A stretch of DNA of 64,000 bases. Origin: Yersinia massiliensis (GTDB lineage Bacteria > Pseudomonadota > Gammaproteobacteria > Enterobacterales > Enterobacteriaceae). This document shows, piece by piece, positions 31,638-43,099 of this stretch. The notes beneath the pieces are model-generated. The model was not told where the DNA came from. It was given only the letters and a program-made list of their open reading frames with translations, and ran no database searches. Positions within the stretch are counted from its first letter, which is position 1. Every line of letters starts with the position of its first letter. The position numbers and the translations under genes are program-made. The DNA is taken from NCBI RefSeq assembly GCF_003048255.1, contig NZ_CP028487.1, positions 1 to 64,000 of the forward strand, written 5' to 3'.

Positions 31638-32390
31638 GGTGATCGGTTCGGTTGTTATCACTTCAGTGTTCACTTTGGCTCTGATGCCTCAACCGCCAAT
31701 GGGCCATGAGCGTGGCCCCTTTGGAAACCCTGCTTGCCTGCTTTGAAGGTGATTCTGGTTGTGGTGTTTGGTTCGGTTGTTATAGCTTCAGTGCTCACTT
31801 TGGCTCTGATGCCTCAACCGCCAATGGGGTCACAAGCGCGTGACCCCCTTGGAGCCCCCGCGCTTGCGCACGCATCGCTTGCCTGCTTCGCAGGTTCCCT
31901 CACTCATCGTTTCGGCTGACGGACCGCCGTGATTCGCTCCTGCTCAAGCACGGCTCGCTCGGCATCCATGCCTCGCGTCCTACCTCCACTCTTCACTCGG
32001 CAGCTCAAATGTGCTTTTAAACTTCAAGATCAAAACCATGATTTTTGGCTTTTGGCTTTTGGCTTTTGGCTTTTGGCTTGTATCTTTTGACCTTGAGCGC
32101 AATCAGAAAAATTGCCGACAAAGATTGCAGGCCGAATGAGCCGCATGGACGCGGCGAAAGGGGCTGTCGAGCTGGGAGCGAGTCAGCACCGGTTCGATAA
32201 GCCGGCAAACTGCCGGAGGGGATGGCGAAGCCACAATATTTCGCGCAAAGGCGCGGGTGTTGGGCCGCCGCCCTGCGGCCCGACTCGGTTGAGGCGACAC
32301 AGGTAAAGTGATCACCGAACGCCTATCAACCGAAACCAGATCCAATCCTCAACCGAAACCAGATCCAGTCCTCAACCAAACCATAATCCG
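31638..32390. repeat. Non-coding mosaic repeat (copy B, inverted relative to copy A)
   Basis: Occupies most of the 927-bp gap between yiaF and mdfA. Read on the minus strand it follows copy A (7195-7819): the right part of B (32235-32340, GCGCAAAGGCGCGGGTGTTGG onward) equals the left part of A, and B 31857-31920 equals A 7617-7680 nearly exactly. B is longer: a 59-bp unit is duplicated (31645-31703 and 31770-31828), and a GGTTGAGG...GGATCTGG unit is duplicated at the far end. The left end keeps GGTGATCGGTTCGGTTG; the right terminal repeat is shortened. No gene is supported inside it. Confidence 0.75.
32042..32079. repeat. Heptanucleotide tandem repeat inside copy B
   Basis: Five consecutive copies of TTTTGGC (ending at about 32077). 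Copy A carries the same unit on the opposite strand (AAAAGCC) only twice, at about 7473-7489. The different copy numbers in the two elements mark it as a variable-number tandem repeat. Confidence 0.8.
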
Positions 32391-32520
32391 CCCCAACAAT
32401 TCCCCCCTAATGGTTGCCATAAACATATATTGACGGCAAAATAGCCGACCTGACACGCTCTCACTGGTGCTCTGCCTGAGCGATGCCCTTTTTTTACGTT
32501 TACAATTAATAGCTTAATCT

Positions 32521-33751
32521 ATGCAAACTTCATTATCACCCGCGACGCGTTTAGGTCGACGGGCGCTTTTATTTCCTCTTTGCCTGGTATTATTCGAATT
32601 TGCCACTTATATCGCCAACGATATGATTCAGCCAGGGATGCTGGCGGTAGTGGCCGATTTTAATGCCAGCGTTGAGTGGGTACCGACTTCGATGACCGCT
32701 TATCTGGCAGGCGGTATGTTCCTGCAATGGCTGCTTGGCCCGTTGTCAGATCGCCGTGGGCGTCGTCCAGTCATGCTGTTCGGGGTCGCTTTCTTTGTGG
32801 TCACCTGTCTGGCTATTTTGCTGGTCAATAGCATCGAGCAGTTTATCGCCATGCGCTTCCTGCAAGGGATCAGCCTGTGCTTTATTGGTGCGGTCGGTTA
32901 CGCCACAATTCAAGAGTCATTCGAGGAAGCGGTGTGTATCAAGATCACCGCGCTGATGGCGAATGTGGCCCTGATTGCGCCGTTGCTTGGCCCGCTAGCC
33001 GGTGCGGCACATGATTCATGTCGCGCCTTGGCAGTGGATGTTTGTGCTGTTCGCCGCTCTCGGTGCCATTTCATTCGTGGGGCTGTGGCGTGCCATGCCA
33101 GAAACCGCGTCGTTGAAAGGCGAGAAATTGTCAGCGGCCGCCATGTGGCACGATTATAAGCAAGTGCTCGCTAATCGCCGTTTCCTGTGTGGCTCACTCG
33201 CGTTAGGCTTTGCCAGTCTGCCGTTGCTGGCGTGGATTGCACAGTCGCCAGTTATCTTGATCAGTGGTGAGCGGTTATCGACCGTCGAATACGGGGTCTT
33301 ACAGGTGCCGATTTTCGGTGCGCTGATTATTGGTAACCTGACGCTGGCGAAGTTAAGTGGCAAAGTCAGCATTCCACGACTGATCCGCTACGGTGCTGGC
33401 CCGATGATTGTCGGTTTGGTGATTGCCGCCGCTTCCACGCTTTATTCATCCCATGCGTATCTGTGGATGACCGCAGGGCTAAGTCTGTATGCCTTTGGTA
33501 TTGGTTTAGCGAATGCCGGTTTAGTGCGACTGACGCTGTTTGCTAGTGATATCAGCAAAGGGACGGTGTCTGCTGCGATGGGGATGATCAGTATGATGGT
33601 CTTCACCTTCGGTATTGAGTTTGCCAAACTGGCTTACTTGTGGGGTAACAGCGGTATCTTCAATTTGTTCAATCTGATCAGCGGATTGCTGTGGTTGAGC
33701 TTGGTGATGATATTTATTCGTCGCCAACCAGAAACATTGGCGACAGAATAA
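32521..33751 (+). pseudogene. mdfA: Multidrug efflux MFS transporter MdfA, frameshifted
   Basis: Two overlapping frames together spell a full MdfA (Cmr): the first (from 32521) runs [20 protein letters not shown] to GPLAGAA, and the second (from about 33011) continues [19 protein letters not shown] to [10 protein letters not shown]. The break lies at 33007-33012, where one extra base shifts the frame; removing one base restores an uninterrupted protein of about 410 aa, the MdfA length. The MdfA motif with the membrane-embedded acidic residue ([17 protein letters not shown]) and motif [15 protein letters not shown] are intact, as is motif C-like [13 protein letters not shown]. Apart from the indel, no decay was seen, so it is recent, phase-variable, or a sequencing error. 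No strong ribosome site precedes the ATG. Confidence 0.85.
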
Positions 33752-33762
33752 GACGGCGTAAC

Positions 33763-33825
33763 ATCGTCAGTTTCCCCTCGGAATAGATAATATCCCGAGG
33801 GGAGCTTACTGCTGACGATTTTCTC
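33763..33825. terminator. Bidirectional terminator between mdfA and selB
   Basis: An inner stem CCCCTCGG (33774-33781) / CCGAGGGG (33795-33802) sits within an outer stem ATCGTCAG (33763-33770) / CTGACGAT (33812-33819), then TTTTCTCC. It separates the convergent mdfA and selB genes. Confidence 0.65.
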
Positions 33826-33847
33826 CATTAGCGGGTCAAGTCATACC

Positions 33848-35779
33848 TTAATGCGTAGCCGAAAACAGCCCGCTATCGCGAAGTAAATGGTCGTTCCCTC
33901 GCCGGCGGGTAAACCCACTGCGGTCAAAGAATTCAAGGATTTGAATCGCCAGTTTACGGCCGACCCCTAGCCGATCACGAAAATCGGCTGCGCAAGCGCT
34001 ACCTTGAGTGCTATCCAGCTCACGGACCAAATCGGCAAACTGCTCAATGCGCTGACTGAGATAGTAACGATCTGGCACGATGGCGGTGATGTGGCCCAGT
34101 TGCGCGGCTTTACGCAGTAACGTGCGCATGTCACCTTCATCCATCTGCAGTTCAGCCGCTAAATCACGCACCCACCAAGGGGCATCGGCGAAATAGGGGG
34201 CAACTTGCTGCCATTGCACTTCTTCCTGAGCCGTAAAACCCAGCCCGTGTGCGGGCAGATGCAGCCAGCCACGGGTATTTTTTAATGTTCCCTGCGCAAG
34301 CAGGTTATCCATTAAGCGAAAGACCAGCCCTTCGTCCAGCGTCGGCAATGCCATACGCCGTAAACGCGCTCGGCCTAGCCCCATCTGATCGCCATGCTGT
34401 TGATGATAAAGACACAGTACGTGCAGTAGAGTTTGCTGCGCCTGTTGCGCATGGGGTTGTGACAGGATGATATCGCCAGCGACAACGTTATCTGTCTCAG
34501 CCAGTAATGCCGCCATATCCGCATCAGTCAGTTGGCGTGCCCAACTGAAACTGCGTAAAGAAAGTGGCCCTTGCGCCAAATGCAGATCGAGTACATCAGG
34601 GTCAGTACCCGCCTGCGCTAAAGCGCTTAGCCAAGCTAAATAGGCCGGTTGCCGCTTGCCACGTTTGGGCACCGCCAGATGAATCACTCGCGCACCACCT
34701 AAGGTTTTTTTCGCGGCAATGTCACGCAGAACCAGGCGGTCATTCTCCGCCAGCCACAGTGGGGTATCTAAGAGCAGCTCAGCTAAAATCAACGGTGGGG
34801 AGTCAGTGACGCTATTCCCATCGGCAGGGAGGTCGTTAGAAAGATCGGTATCATGTGGCGCAGTCAGCAGTGAAAAGCGCCCAGTAATATGGCTAGCCGC
34901 ATGGTGCAGATGCAAGGGTTGCCAGTGTTGTATCGGTACATCAGCATCGACGACAACCAATACCCGATCCACTGGCTCGGGGGGCTGCTGGGTTAACAAC
35001 CAGTCGCCACGATTGATCTGCTCTTTGCTGATATCACCGCTGATATTCAGGGCAATACGTTGGCCCGCTTGCGCCTGTTGGGTATTTTGATTTTGAGCAT
35101 GAATCCCCCGCACCCGCACAGGGCCATTGTTGCCGGTCAGCCACAAGGTATCACCCACGGCGACTTTGCCCGCCAGCGCAGTGCCGGTGACCACCAAACC
35201 GGCCCCTTTCACGCTAAATGCACGGTCAATCGCCAGACGAAAACGCCGTTGTAACCGGTTATTGTCGGTATTTTGCTGGTGGCAATGGGCCAGATGATCG
35301 CGCAATTCACTGATACCCAGATCAGTGGTGGCGGCAGTGACAAATAAGGTGATTTGCTCTGCTTGCCAGCCTTGGACTGTCAGTTCAGCCATCACTTGCT
35401 GGCGCACCTGCGCAATACGGTCATCATCAACCCGATCTGCTTTGGTCAGTGCTACCGTCAGTGTTGGGCGACCGGTCAGCCGTAAAATCGCCAAATGCTC
35501 GCGGGTTTGCGCCATAACGCCATCATCGCAAGCCACAACCAGCAAAGCATGATCGATACCGCCCACACCGGCCAACATATTGGCTAAGAACTTCTCATGG
35601 CCGGGGACATCAATAAAACCGAGAATACTGCCATCAGGTTGCGGCCAGTACGCGTAGCCAAGGTCAATGGTCATCCCGCGCTGTTTTTCTTCCGGCAAGC
35701 GATCGGCATCAACCCCAGTAATCGCCTGTAAAAGAGTGGTTTTGCCATGGTCGACATGGCCTGCTGTCGCAATAATCAT
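33848..35779 (-). CDS. selB: Selenocysteine-specific elongation factor SelB
   Basis: 643-aa GTPase that delivers Sec-tRNA to UGA codons marked by a SECIS hairpin. GTPase motifs: [13 protein letters not shown] at the start, [15 protein letters not shown], and [10 protein letters not shown]-Tu-like domains 2 and 3 follow, then C-terminal winged helices that bind the SECIS (for example [33 protein letters not shown]). The ATG overlaps the selA stop by four bases. It is the last gene of the fdo-fdhE-selAB block. Slightly longer than E. coli SelB (614). Confidence 0.96.
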   Translation of the reverse strand: MIIATAGHVDHGKTTLLQAITGVDADRLPEEKQRGMTIDLGYAYWPQPDGSILGFIDVPGHEKFLANMLAGVGGIDHALLVVACDDGVMAQTREHLAILRLTGRPTLTVALTKADRVDDDRIAQVRQQVMAELTVQGWQAEQITLFVTAATTDLGISELRDHLAHCHQQNTDNNRLQRRFRLAIDRAFSVKGAGLVVTGTALAGKVAVGDTLWLTGNNGPVRVRGIHAQNQNTQQAQAGQRIALNISGDISKEQINRGDWLLTQQPPEPVDRVLVVVDADVPIQHWQPLHLHHAASHITGRFSLLTAPHDTDLSNDLPADGNSVTDSPPLILAELLLDTPLWLAENDRLVLRDIAAKKTLGGARVIHLAVPKRGKRQPAYLAWLSALAQAGTDPDVLDLHLAQGPLSLRSFSWARQLTDADMAALLAETDNVVAGDIILSQPHAQQAQQTLLHVLCLYHQQHGDQMGLGRARLRRMALPTLDEGLVFRLMDNLLAQGTLKNTRGWLHLPAHGLGFTAQEEVQWQQVAPYFADAPWWVRDLAAELQMDEGDMRTLLRKAAQLGHITAIVPDRYYLSQRIEQFADLVRELDSTQGSACAADFRDRLGVGRKLAIQILEFFDRSGFTRRRGNDHLLRDSGLFSATH

Positions 35780-37164
35780 CGAGCCAATTCCCTGAGCAAC
35801 GCCGTTTCATCCTCCAAACAGCGCAAATCTAACCATATCCGCCCGTCAGCCACGCGGCCAATAACCGGCTTATTTAACCCGCGCCAGCATGTGGTCAGCG
35901 CTTCTAGCGTGCGCCCGCTGCCATCGTTAGGCGTAAAGGTTACGGCCCAACTGGGTAACCGGTCAACCGGTAAAGAGCCGCTGCCTATCTGGGACCAACA
36001 GGGTTCCACCGCCAAGGTAAAATCAGCCGCATAATGGGGTGCCAGCGCGGACAGGACTCGTTGTGCGCTTTCGGCGATAGCCTCGGCTGGGCGAGTCAGT
36101 AACCGTAATGTCGGTAGCCTTTCGGTCAGTTTATCGGGTTGCTGATAGAGGCGTAGCGTGGCATCGAGCGCGGCTAGCGTCATCTTGTCTACCCGCAATG
36201 CACGTTTAAGCGGATGCTGCTGTAAGCGCTCAATCCACTGTTTTTTACCGAGAATAATCCCCGCTTGCGGCCCACCCAGCAATTTATCACCCGAGAAGGT
36301 GACGAGATCGACACCGGCCGCAATCAATTGCTGCGGCATCGTTTCTGCCGGTAAACCATAACGGGTCATGTCCACCAGCGAACCACTGCCGAGATCTGTC
36401 GCGGTCGGGATGGCAAACTCCTGCCCTAGTGCCGCCAACTGCTGCTCGGCAACGGCGGCGGTGAAGCCTTCGATACGGTAATTACTGGTATGCACTTTCA
36501 TCAGTAGGCCAGTGTGTTCATTGATAGCCTGACGGTAATCTTTGAGGTGCGTGCGATTGGTGGTGCCAACCTCAACCAGCTCACAGCCTGCTTGGCGCAT
36601 CACATCAGGGATACGAAACGCACCGCCAATCTCCACCAGTTCACCACGCGAGACGACAACCTGCTTACCTGCCGCCATGACCGTGAGCATCAAAAAGACC
36701 GCTGCCGCATTGTTATTGACGATGCAGGCATCTTCCGCGCCGGTTAGCTCGCAAAGTAAATTCGCCACTGCCCGATCGCGATGACCACGACTCGCGCCAC
36801 TCAGGGAATATTCCAATGTGATTGCACCGCGCATAGCATCATTTACTGCCGTAATGGCGGATTCGGCCAGCGCCGCACGACCCAAATTAGTGTGCAGCAC
36901 GGTACCAGAGAGGTTAAAGACGGGTTTTAACGCGGGTTGACGTTGGTTCAATCGTTGGCGCAGCGCGGTTGGCCAATCTGTGCACCAATCCGCCAGAGAA
37001 TGGAACTGGCTGATGTATTCACGGGCTTCGCTTTGCATCTGGCGCAAAGTCTCGGTCAACAACGCGGGGCCATACTCATCAAGCAAAGGAGCCATTTCTG
37101 GCTCCCGTAACAGCCAGTCAATGGCCGGTAACTGTCGGTAAAGAGTGTGCGGTTCAGTGCTCAT
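35776..37164 (-). CDS. selA: L-seryl-tRNA(Sec) selenium transferase SelA
   Basis: 462-aa PLP enzyme converting Ser-tRNA(Sec) to Sec-tRNA(Sec) with selenophosphate. The start at 37164 ([17 protein letters not shown]) is preferred over 37182. The PLP lysine is Lys294 in [14 protein letters not shown], matching E. coli Lys295. Other conserved parts: [14 protein letters not shown] and [13 protein letters not shown]. It lies 32 bp after fdhE and overlaps selB. Confidence 0.96.
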   Translation of the reverse strand: MSTEPHTLYRQLPAIDWLLREPEMAPLLDEYGPALLTETLRQMQSEAREYISQFHSLADWCTDWPTALRQRLNQRQPALKPVFNLSGTVLHTNLGRAALAESAITAVNDAMRGAITLEYSLSGASRGHRDRAVANLLCELTGAEDACIVNNNAAAVFLMLTVMAAGKQVVVSRGELVEIGGAFRIPDVMRQAGCELVEVGTTNRTHLKDYRQAINEHTGLLMKVHTSNYRIEGFTAAVAEQQLAALGQEFAIPTATDLGSGSLVDMTRYGLPAETMPQQLIAAGVDLVTFSGDKLLGGPQAGIILGKKQWIERLQQHPLKRALRVDKMTLAALDATLRLYQQPDKLTERLPTLRLLTRPAEAIAESAQRVLSALAPHYAADFTLAVEPCWSQIGSGSLPVDRLPSWAVTFTPNDGSGRTLEALTTCWRGLNKPVIGRVADGRIWLDLRCLEDETALLRELAR

Positions 37165-37196
37165 CATCACGCCGGTCGCCAAGTCGGGAGAATCGG

Positions 37197-38126
37197 TTAT
37201 TCTCCGGGAAACAAGAATGGATTGATACTGCTGCGCGCAAAACCTTCGCCTTCCATTTTAGCGTCAAGGATGAGCGAGGCCAGATCGTCCGCCACAGCTT
37301 CGACCAACGGGTCTTTTTCCTGATACAAAATTTTCAGGTAAGTCCCGCAATCGCCGCAGCTTTCTGCTTTCACGGCAGCCTGTTCGCTGTCTAGCGACCA
37401 ATAGTTCAAATCCCGCGTTTCTTCGCAGTTGCTGCACTTAATCCGCACCACGTGCCACTCGCTTTCACACAAATTACAGTGCAAATAACGCAAGCCATTA
37501 TTCGTGCCGATATGGACCACACTGGACACCGGAATGCTGCCGCACACGGGGCAAAACTGACGATGCTCGCCATATTCCGCGCGGGCTTTGCCGGGGATTT
37601 GGCTCGCCATCTGCGCCCAGTACAAGGACAACGCGGCCCAGATAAATGGCGCTTTTTCGCTGCCGATCTGGCCAAATTCGCGATTTAGCAGCGCATCGGC
37701 ATAAAGTTCCAGCTCATTGACTGACGCTTTTTCCAGATTATCCAGCACCGCCAGAATATGATCAGGGGCATCGGGGCGCAGCTCAGCAATCAACGCGGAC
37801 AGCAGCGTGCGCCAATGTTCCGTACGTGGAAAGACGCTGACATCCAGTGGCGGTTTACCGCTGGCCGCCGATTGTTCCAGCTCAGCTTTCATGTCCAACA
37901 CTAACGGATAGTCATACAACGCTTTTTGCTGTGCTTGGGTAATTTTCGCCGCGAAATCCAGATAATCAGACAGCGGATTATCCAACGCGAGCTGCTGTAA
38001 ACGTTCGGTGCGCCGGGTATACAGGCTTTTTAAATTCGCGAAAAGTAACGGCGGGATATTCCCCGCCGTCGTACCTCTTTCGCTTTGTTTGCCCAGTTGA
38101 TCTTTAGGGACAATGCGAATACTCAT
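37197..38126 (-). CDS. fdhE: Formate dehydrogenase accessory protein FdhE
   Basis: 309-aa rubredoxin-like maturation protein needed for activity of the periplasmic formate dehydrogenases. Four CxxC-type sites in the C-terminal half: [20 protein letters not shown] and CGDCGTY, binding iron. The ATG at 38126 overlaps the last base of fdoI, so translation is coupled. Confidence 0.95.
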   Translation of the reverse strand: MSIRIVPKDQLGKQSERGTTAGNIPPLLFANLKSLYTRRTERLQQLALDNPLSDYLDFAAKITQAQQKALYDYPLVLDMKAELEQSAASGKPPLDVSVFPRTEHWRTLLSALIAELRPDAPDHILAVLDNLEKASVNELELYADALLNREFGQIGSEKAPFIWAALSLYWAQMASQIPGKARAEYGEHRQFCPVCGSIPVSSVVHIGTNNGLRYLHCNLCESEWHVVRIKCSNCEETRDLNYWSLDSEQAAVKAESCGDCGTYLKILYQEKDPLVEAVADDLASLILDAKMEGEGFARSSINPFLFPGE

Positions 38127-38776
38127 CAGGGTTTCTCTTCCTGTTTTTTCTGAAGTTGCCGTTTGGCATTCACCTCACGATACCAGCGAGGATGATGTTT
38201 TTTCGCCCATGCCGCTGGTACCCAACCTTCCACCATCGCAGTAATGGTGCCCTTCACCCACAGGGCCGCGTAAATATGCACCATAATCACGAGAATCAAG
38301 CCCACCGCCGCCAGCGAATGCACCAACAGCGCCAGACGAATCAGCGGGATCGGGAATGAAGGCGCAAAGTAAGGCCGCCAAATCACTACGCCACTGAGCA
38401 GCAGCAGTACCAGACTGATAATAGCAGCCCAGAAGACGCATTTCTGCCCAAAATTATAGCGCCCCGTGTCGCCGACTTCCTCATTCATGGCGATTTTATG
38501 GATATTTTTAGCCCACTCCAGATCTTCCCTGTTAATCAGGTTGTGTTTCCAGTAGCGGAAAAACATGATGAGGAACGCGGCGAACATAATCACCCCCGTG
38601 AAGGGGTGAAGGATGCGCGCCAATTGTGGCGTACCAAAAATATTCATCAGCCAGTTAAATGACGGGAAGAAGAACCCCAGTCCACTGATCGCTGCCAACA
38701 TAAAGCAGAAGGCGACGATCCAGTGGTTGATACGCTCCGGCGCACTGTAGCGCTGGATCCGTTTTTCTTTTTTCAT
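38126..38776 (-). CDS. fdoI: Formate dehydrogenase-O cytochrome b556 subunit
   Basis: 216-aa membrane gamma subunit with four transmembrane helices and two b hemes, passing electrons from FdoH to quinone. Helix 1 motif [25 protein letters not shown], then [20 protein letters not shown], and the C-terminal helix pair with [21 protein letters not shown]; conserved His residues are the heme ligands. Overlaps fdoH by four bases. Confidence 0.95.
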   Translation of the reverse strand: MKKEKRIQRYSAPERINHWIVAFCFMLAAISGLGFFFPSFNWLMNIFGTPQLARILHPFTGVIMFAAFLIMFFRYWKHNLINREDLEWAKNIHKIAMNEEVGDTGRYNFGQKCVFWAAIISLVLLLLSGVVIWRPYFAPSFPIPLIRLALLVHSLAAVGLILVIMVHIYAALWVKGTITAMVEGWVPAAWAKKHHPRWYREVNAKRQLQKKQEEKP

Positions 38777-39747
38777 TTGCGTGTCTCCCCGTCGTCAGCA
38801 TGCTCCGCGGTGGTCTGCTCTGGTGCCTTGTCGGTCGTGTCAGAAGGTGTGGCGTCTGGCTTATCGCCTTCGTCCTCTTCTTCTTCCTCAACCCGATTCG
38901 GACCGACTCCCACGTAGTGGAAGATACTGGCGGCAAAGGTGGCAGCAAAGCCGACCGCTGCCAGCGGTTTCCAGATGCCCTTCCAGAAGGTGACAGTTGG
39001 GCTAATGGTTGGGTTTTCTGGCAAGCCATGATAGAGCTGAGGCTTATCCGCATGATGCAGGACATACATCACGTGCGTACCACCCACGCCCGCAGGGTCA
39101 TATAACCCTGCGTTTTCAAAGCCACGCGTTTTCAGTTCTTCGACTCGGCCAGCCGCCACTTCTTTCATCGACTCTTTGGTGCCAAAGTGAATCGCGCCCG
39201 TCGGGCAGGTCTTCACGCAAGCAGGTTCTTGGCCCACACCCACACGGTCGACGCACAGGGTACATTTGTACACCCGATTGTCGTCTTTGTTCATGCGCGG
39301 CACATCGAACGGGCAACCGGCGATGCAGTAGCCACAACCAATACAATGTTCTGATTGGAAATCGACGATGCCATTCGCATATTGAATGATAGCCCCTTCC
39401 GACGGGCATGCCTTCAGGCAGCCCGGATCAGCACAGTGCATGCAGCCATCCTTACGGATGAGCCACTCCAGCTTGCCGCTCTCTTCGTCTTCAACTTCAG
39501 AGAAACGCATGACCGTCCATGATTTCGCGGTCAAATCGGCGGGGTTATCGTACACCCCGACGTTATGACCCACTTCATCACGGATATCGTTCCACTCCGA
39601 ACAGGCCACCTGACAGGCTTTACAGCCGATACAGGTGGTGACGTCGATAAGCTTCGCCACCTCTTCTTGATGGTTACGATCCTGTGGCGGCGGCGTAAGG
39701 GAGTTGGTGCCGGAGCGCCGGATAATGTCTTGTGTTTGCAGTGACAT
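38773..39747 (-). CDS. fdoH: Formate dehydrogenase-O iron-sulfur subunit
   Basis: 324-aa beta subunit carrying four [4Fe-4S] clusters. Cysteine sets: [67 protein letters not shown]-terminal transmembrane anchor (about residues 245-270, [23 protein letters not shown]) is followed by a long acidic tail ([13 protein letters not shown]...) that makes it about 25 residues longer than E. coli FdoH. It lies 12 bp after fdoG. Confidence 0.95.
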   Translation of the reverse strand: MSLQTQDIIRRSGTNSLTPPPQDRNHQEEVAKLIDVTTCIGCKACQVACSEWNDIRDEVGHNVGVYDNPADLTAKSWTVMRFSEVEDEESGKLEWLIRKDGCMHCADPGCLKACPSEGAIIQYANGIVDFQSEHCIGCGYCIAGCPFDVPRMNKDDNRVYKCTLCVDRVGVGQEPACVKTCPTGAIHFGTKESMKEVAAGRVEELKTRGFENAGLYDPAGVGGTHVMYVLHHADKPQLYHGLPENPTISPTVTFWKGIWKPLAAVGFAATFAASIFHYVGVGPNRVEEEEEDEGDKPDATPSDTTDKAPEQTTAEHADDGETRK

Positions 39748-39759
39748 AGGTTCTCTCCG

Positions 39760-42700
39760 TTACACCTTTTCCACGTTGACCAAGAACGCCTTGAACTCTG
39801 GCGTCTGCGTATTGGCATCACCGACAAACGGCGTCAGTGTGTTAGCCAGGAAGCCTTTTCTCGCCACACCCTCGAAGCCCCAGTGAATCGGGATACCGAT
39901 GGTGTCCACTTCCTGTCCGTGGACATTCAGCGTGCGAATACGCTTAGTCACGACTGCCTTGGCTTTGATATAGCCACGGTTAGAGCTGACTTTCACGGTA
40001 TCGCCCTGCTTGATGCCTTTCTTCGCCGCCAGTTTTTCGCCAATTTCGATAAACTGTTCCGGCTGAGCGATGGCATTGAGCAACGCATGCTTGGTCCAGT
40101 AATGGAAATGCTCGGTCAAGCGATACGTCGTACCGACATACGGGAATTGCTCATGCGATCCCATCGCGGCCAAATCGTCTTTAAAGACGCGAGCGGCCGG
40201 GTTGGAAACCACATTCGGGTGCAGCGGGTTAGTTCCCAGCGGCGTTTCGAATGGCTCGTAGTGCTCAGGGAACGGCCCTTCCGCCATTTTGTCGATGGCA
40301 AACAGGCGGCCCATCCCTTCAGGCTGCATGATAAACGGCCCCACATCACTGTCTGGCGCGGCTGCGCTGTAGTCAGGGATATCAATGCCGGTCCACTTGG
40401 CACCGTCCCACTCCAACAGCGTGCGTTTCGGATCCCAAGGTTTACCTTGTGGGTCAGCAGACGCACGGTTGTACAGAATGCGGCGGTTAAGTGGCCATGC
40501 CCATGCCCAACCTAGCGTGTTGCCTAAGCCTGATGGATCGGCGTTATCACGGCGTGCCATCTGATTACCGGCTGGCGTCCAGCTACCGGCAAAGATCCAG
40601 CAACCACTCGCGGTGGTGCCGTCATCACGCAGGTGTGCGAAGGTACTCAGCTGTTCGCCTTTCTTGACCAGCACTTTGCCATCAGCATCGGTGATATCAG
40701 CCAGCGCGCGACCATTGCTCTCCATCGCCACTTCTTCTGGCTCTGGGTTATCCGGTGTCAGGTAATCCCAAGTCATATTGAGCACTTGTTCTGGCACTGC
40801 ACCCCCTTCGCGGCGGTACATCTCGCGCAGGCGGCTAAAGATACCCGCCAGAATGGCACCATCGTTCAGCGCTTGCCCTGGGGCATCTGCGCCTTTCCAG
40901 TGCCATTGCAGCCAGCGACTGGAGTTAACGATAGAGCCGTTCTCTTCTGCAAAGCAGCTGGATGGCAAGCGGAACACTTCCGTTTGAATTTTCGATGGAT
41001 CGACATCGTTAAATTCGCCGTGGTTTTGCCAGAAGTTCGCGGTTTCCGTATTGAGCGGATCAATCGTTATCAGGAACTTCAGTTTCGACAGGGAAGCCGC
41101 CACTTTGTTTTTGTTCGGGAACGAGGCCAACGGGTTAAAGCCTTGGCAGATATAGCCATTCACTTTGCCCTGCGACATCATTTCGAAATACTGCAAGACG
41201 TCGTAGCCTTTATCCCACTTCGGCAACCAGTCGTAACCCCAACCGTTTTCCTTCTGGGCGTTATCACCATAGAAACTCTTCATCAGACTGACGAAGAATT
41301 TCGGGTAATTACCCCAATAGTTCACCTGCCCCGGTAACAGGGTTTTCGGCGTATTCGCCTTCAGGTAAGTCTCAATATCCGGCTGTTTTTCTGACGGCAG
41401 GTTCAGGTATCCCGGCAAGCTTTGTGACAGCAGGCCAAGGTCAGTTAACCCCTGAATATTGGAGTGGCCGCGCAAGGCGTTAATGCCGCCGCCTGCCATC
41501 CCCATATTGCCCAACAACAGCTGAATCATGGCCATGGTGCGGATGTTCTGTGCGCCGATGGAGTGCTGTGTCCAGCCTAAGGCATACAGGAACGTAGCGG
41601 TTTTATTGGGTGCGCTGGTTTCAGCGAGGTATTCGCAAACCTGCAAGAAGTCCTCTTTCGGCGTACCACAGATGCTGGAGACCACATCAGGCGTATAACG
41701 GCTGACGTGCTCTTTGAGCAGGTTCCATACACAGCGAGGGTCTTGCAGGGTGACGTCTCGTTTGGCAAAGCCGTTCTCGTCCAACTGATAATTCCAGCTG
41801 GTTTTGTCGTATTTGCGCGCATCGGCGTCATAACCGCTGAATAAACCGTCTTCGAAGGTATAGTCTTCCCGCACCAGTAAGCTGGCGTTGGTATAGGCTT
41901 CAACGTATTCACGGTTAATTTTTTCGTGGGTCATCAGGTACAACAATACGCCGGACAGGAACGCGATATCGGAACCGGAACGGATTGGCGTATAGAAGTC
42001 AGCCACCGAAGCAGTTCGGGTAAAGCGCGGGTCTATCACCAGCAGCTTAGCATTGTTGTGGATCTTGGCTTCCATCGCCCAGCGGAAACCCACCGGATGC
42101 GCTTCTGCCGCATTACCGCCCATGACGATAACTAAATTCGCGTTCTTAATGTCAACCCAGTGGTTGGTCATCGCACCGCGACCAAATGTTGGAGCAAGAC
42201 TTGCTACCGTTGGTCCGTGTCAGACACGCGCTTGGTTGTCTACGGCAAGCATGCCGAGAGCGCGACTAAATTTCTGGGTCAGATAACCCGTTTCGTTACT
42301 GGATGCTGACGCACACAGCATACCGGTACTCAGCCAACGGTTGACGGTCACGCCAGCATCGTTGGTCTTAATGAAGTTAGCGTCCCGGTCTTCTTTCATC
42401 AGCTTGGCAATGCGGTCAAATGCATCATCCCAAGTGATTCGCTGCCATTTGTCAGAACCTGGCGCGCGGTATTCAGGGTATTTCAGGCGGCCTTCACTGT
42501 GGATGAAATCCACCAGCCCCGCACCTTTCGGGCAAAGTGCGCCACGGTTGACCGGATGATCCGGGTCCCCTTCAATGTGGAAAATACTTTCTTTGGCGTT
42601 TTTCGCGCCGTCGCCGAGGCTATACATCAACAGCCCACAACCGACAGAGCAATATGTGCAGGTATTTCGCGTTTCACGGGCGCGCAGCAATTTGTAATTG

Positions 42701-42807
42701 CGCGTTTCCGCCAGCGCCACTGCCGGCGCAAAGCCGAGTGCCGCAACCGTGGTTCCTGCCATACCGCCAGCGCAGATCTTAAAGAACTGCCTTCTGCTGA
42801 CCTGCAT
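39760..42807 (-). CDS. fdoG: Formate dehydrogenase-O major subunit, selenoprotein
   Basis: About 1015 aa including one selenocysteine, the expected length. It oxidises formate at a bis-MGD molybdenum centre in the periplasm. The reading frame is interrupted by an in-frame TGA at 42220-42222 (residue 196) at exactly the Sec position of E. coli FdoG/FdnG (DNQARV-U-HGPTVASL), so it should be annotated as one gene. A Tat signal (SRRQFFKICAGG) and the [4Fe-4S] ligands Cys50, 53, 57 and 92 are present. The start at 42807 has GGAG upstream; a frame start at 42822 is less likely. First gene of fdoGHI-fdhE-selA-selB. Confidence 0.97.
42183..42222 (-). promoter_or_regulatory. UGA selenocysteine codon and SECIS element of fdoG
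   Basis: The TGA (42222-42220 on the minus strand) is followed directly by a sequence that folds into a small hairpin with an apical AGUCU loop between GCA and UGC. This resembles bacterial SECIS elements (fdhF/fdnG) that SelB recognises. Position and context match E. coli selenoformate dehydrogenases. Confidence 0.85.
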
Positions 42808-43099
42808 GGGTCTCTCCTTCATTCATCGTCACATTGTTTTACCCTTCAACTTTCAAGTGGCAGGCGGGTGGGCTTACTCGTTCATCCCGATCACTTACCG
42901 AGGCAAGTTCATCGAGATTTTCTTGTTTGCCGCCGTCCTGCATCCTGAAATCGATGGGGTATAGAGTTGCTATTAACCAATTTGGAATTCACGCTTCCCT
43001 CAACGAAATAGGAAGCGCTAAAATCGCTTACGCGATATCACGCTTTGCCGTGTGGGATACATATCTTTAAATAGCGATATATAGCCACACGATTCTTAA

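Noticed and set aside
39883..41337. Long open frames (210 and 234 codons) opposite fdoG
   Set aside because: Antisense to conserved fdoG in a GC-rich region; no family resemblance or start signals.
39760..42822. fdoG split in two by a stop codon, as if a pseudogene
   Set aside because: The stop is UGA at the conserved selenocysteine position with a SECIS-like hairpin, and selA, selB and fdhE are adjacent.
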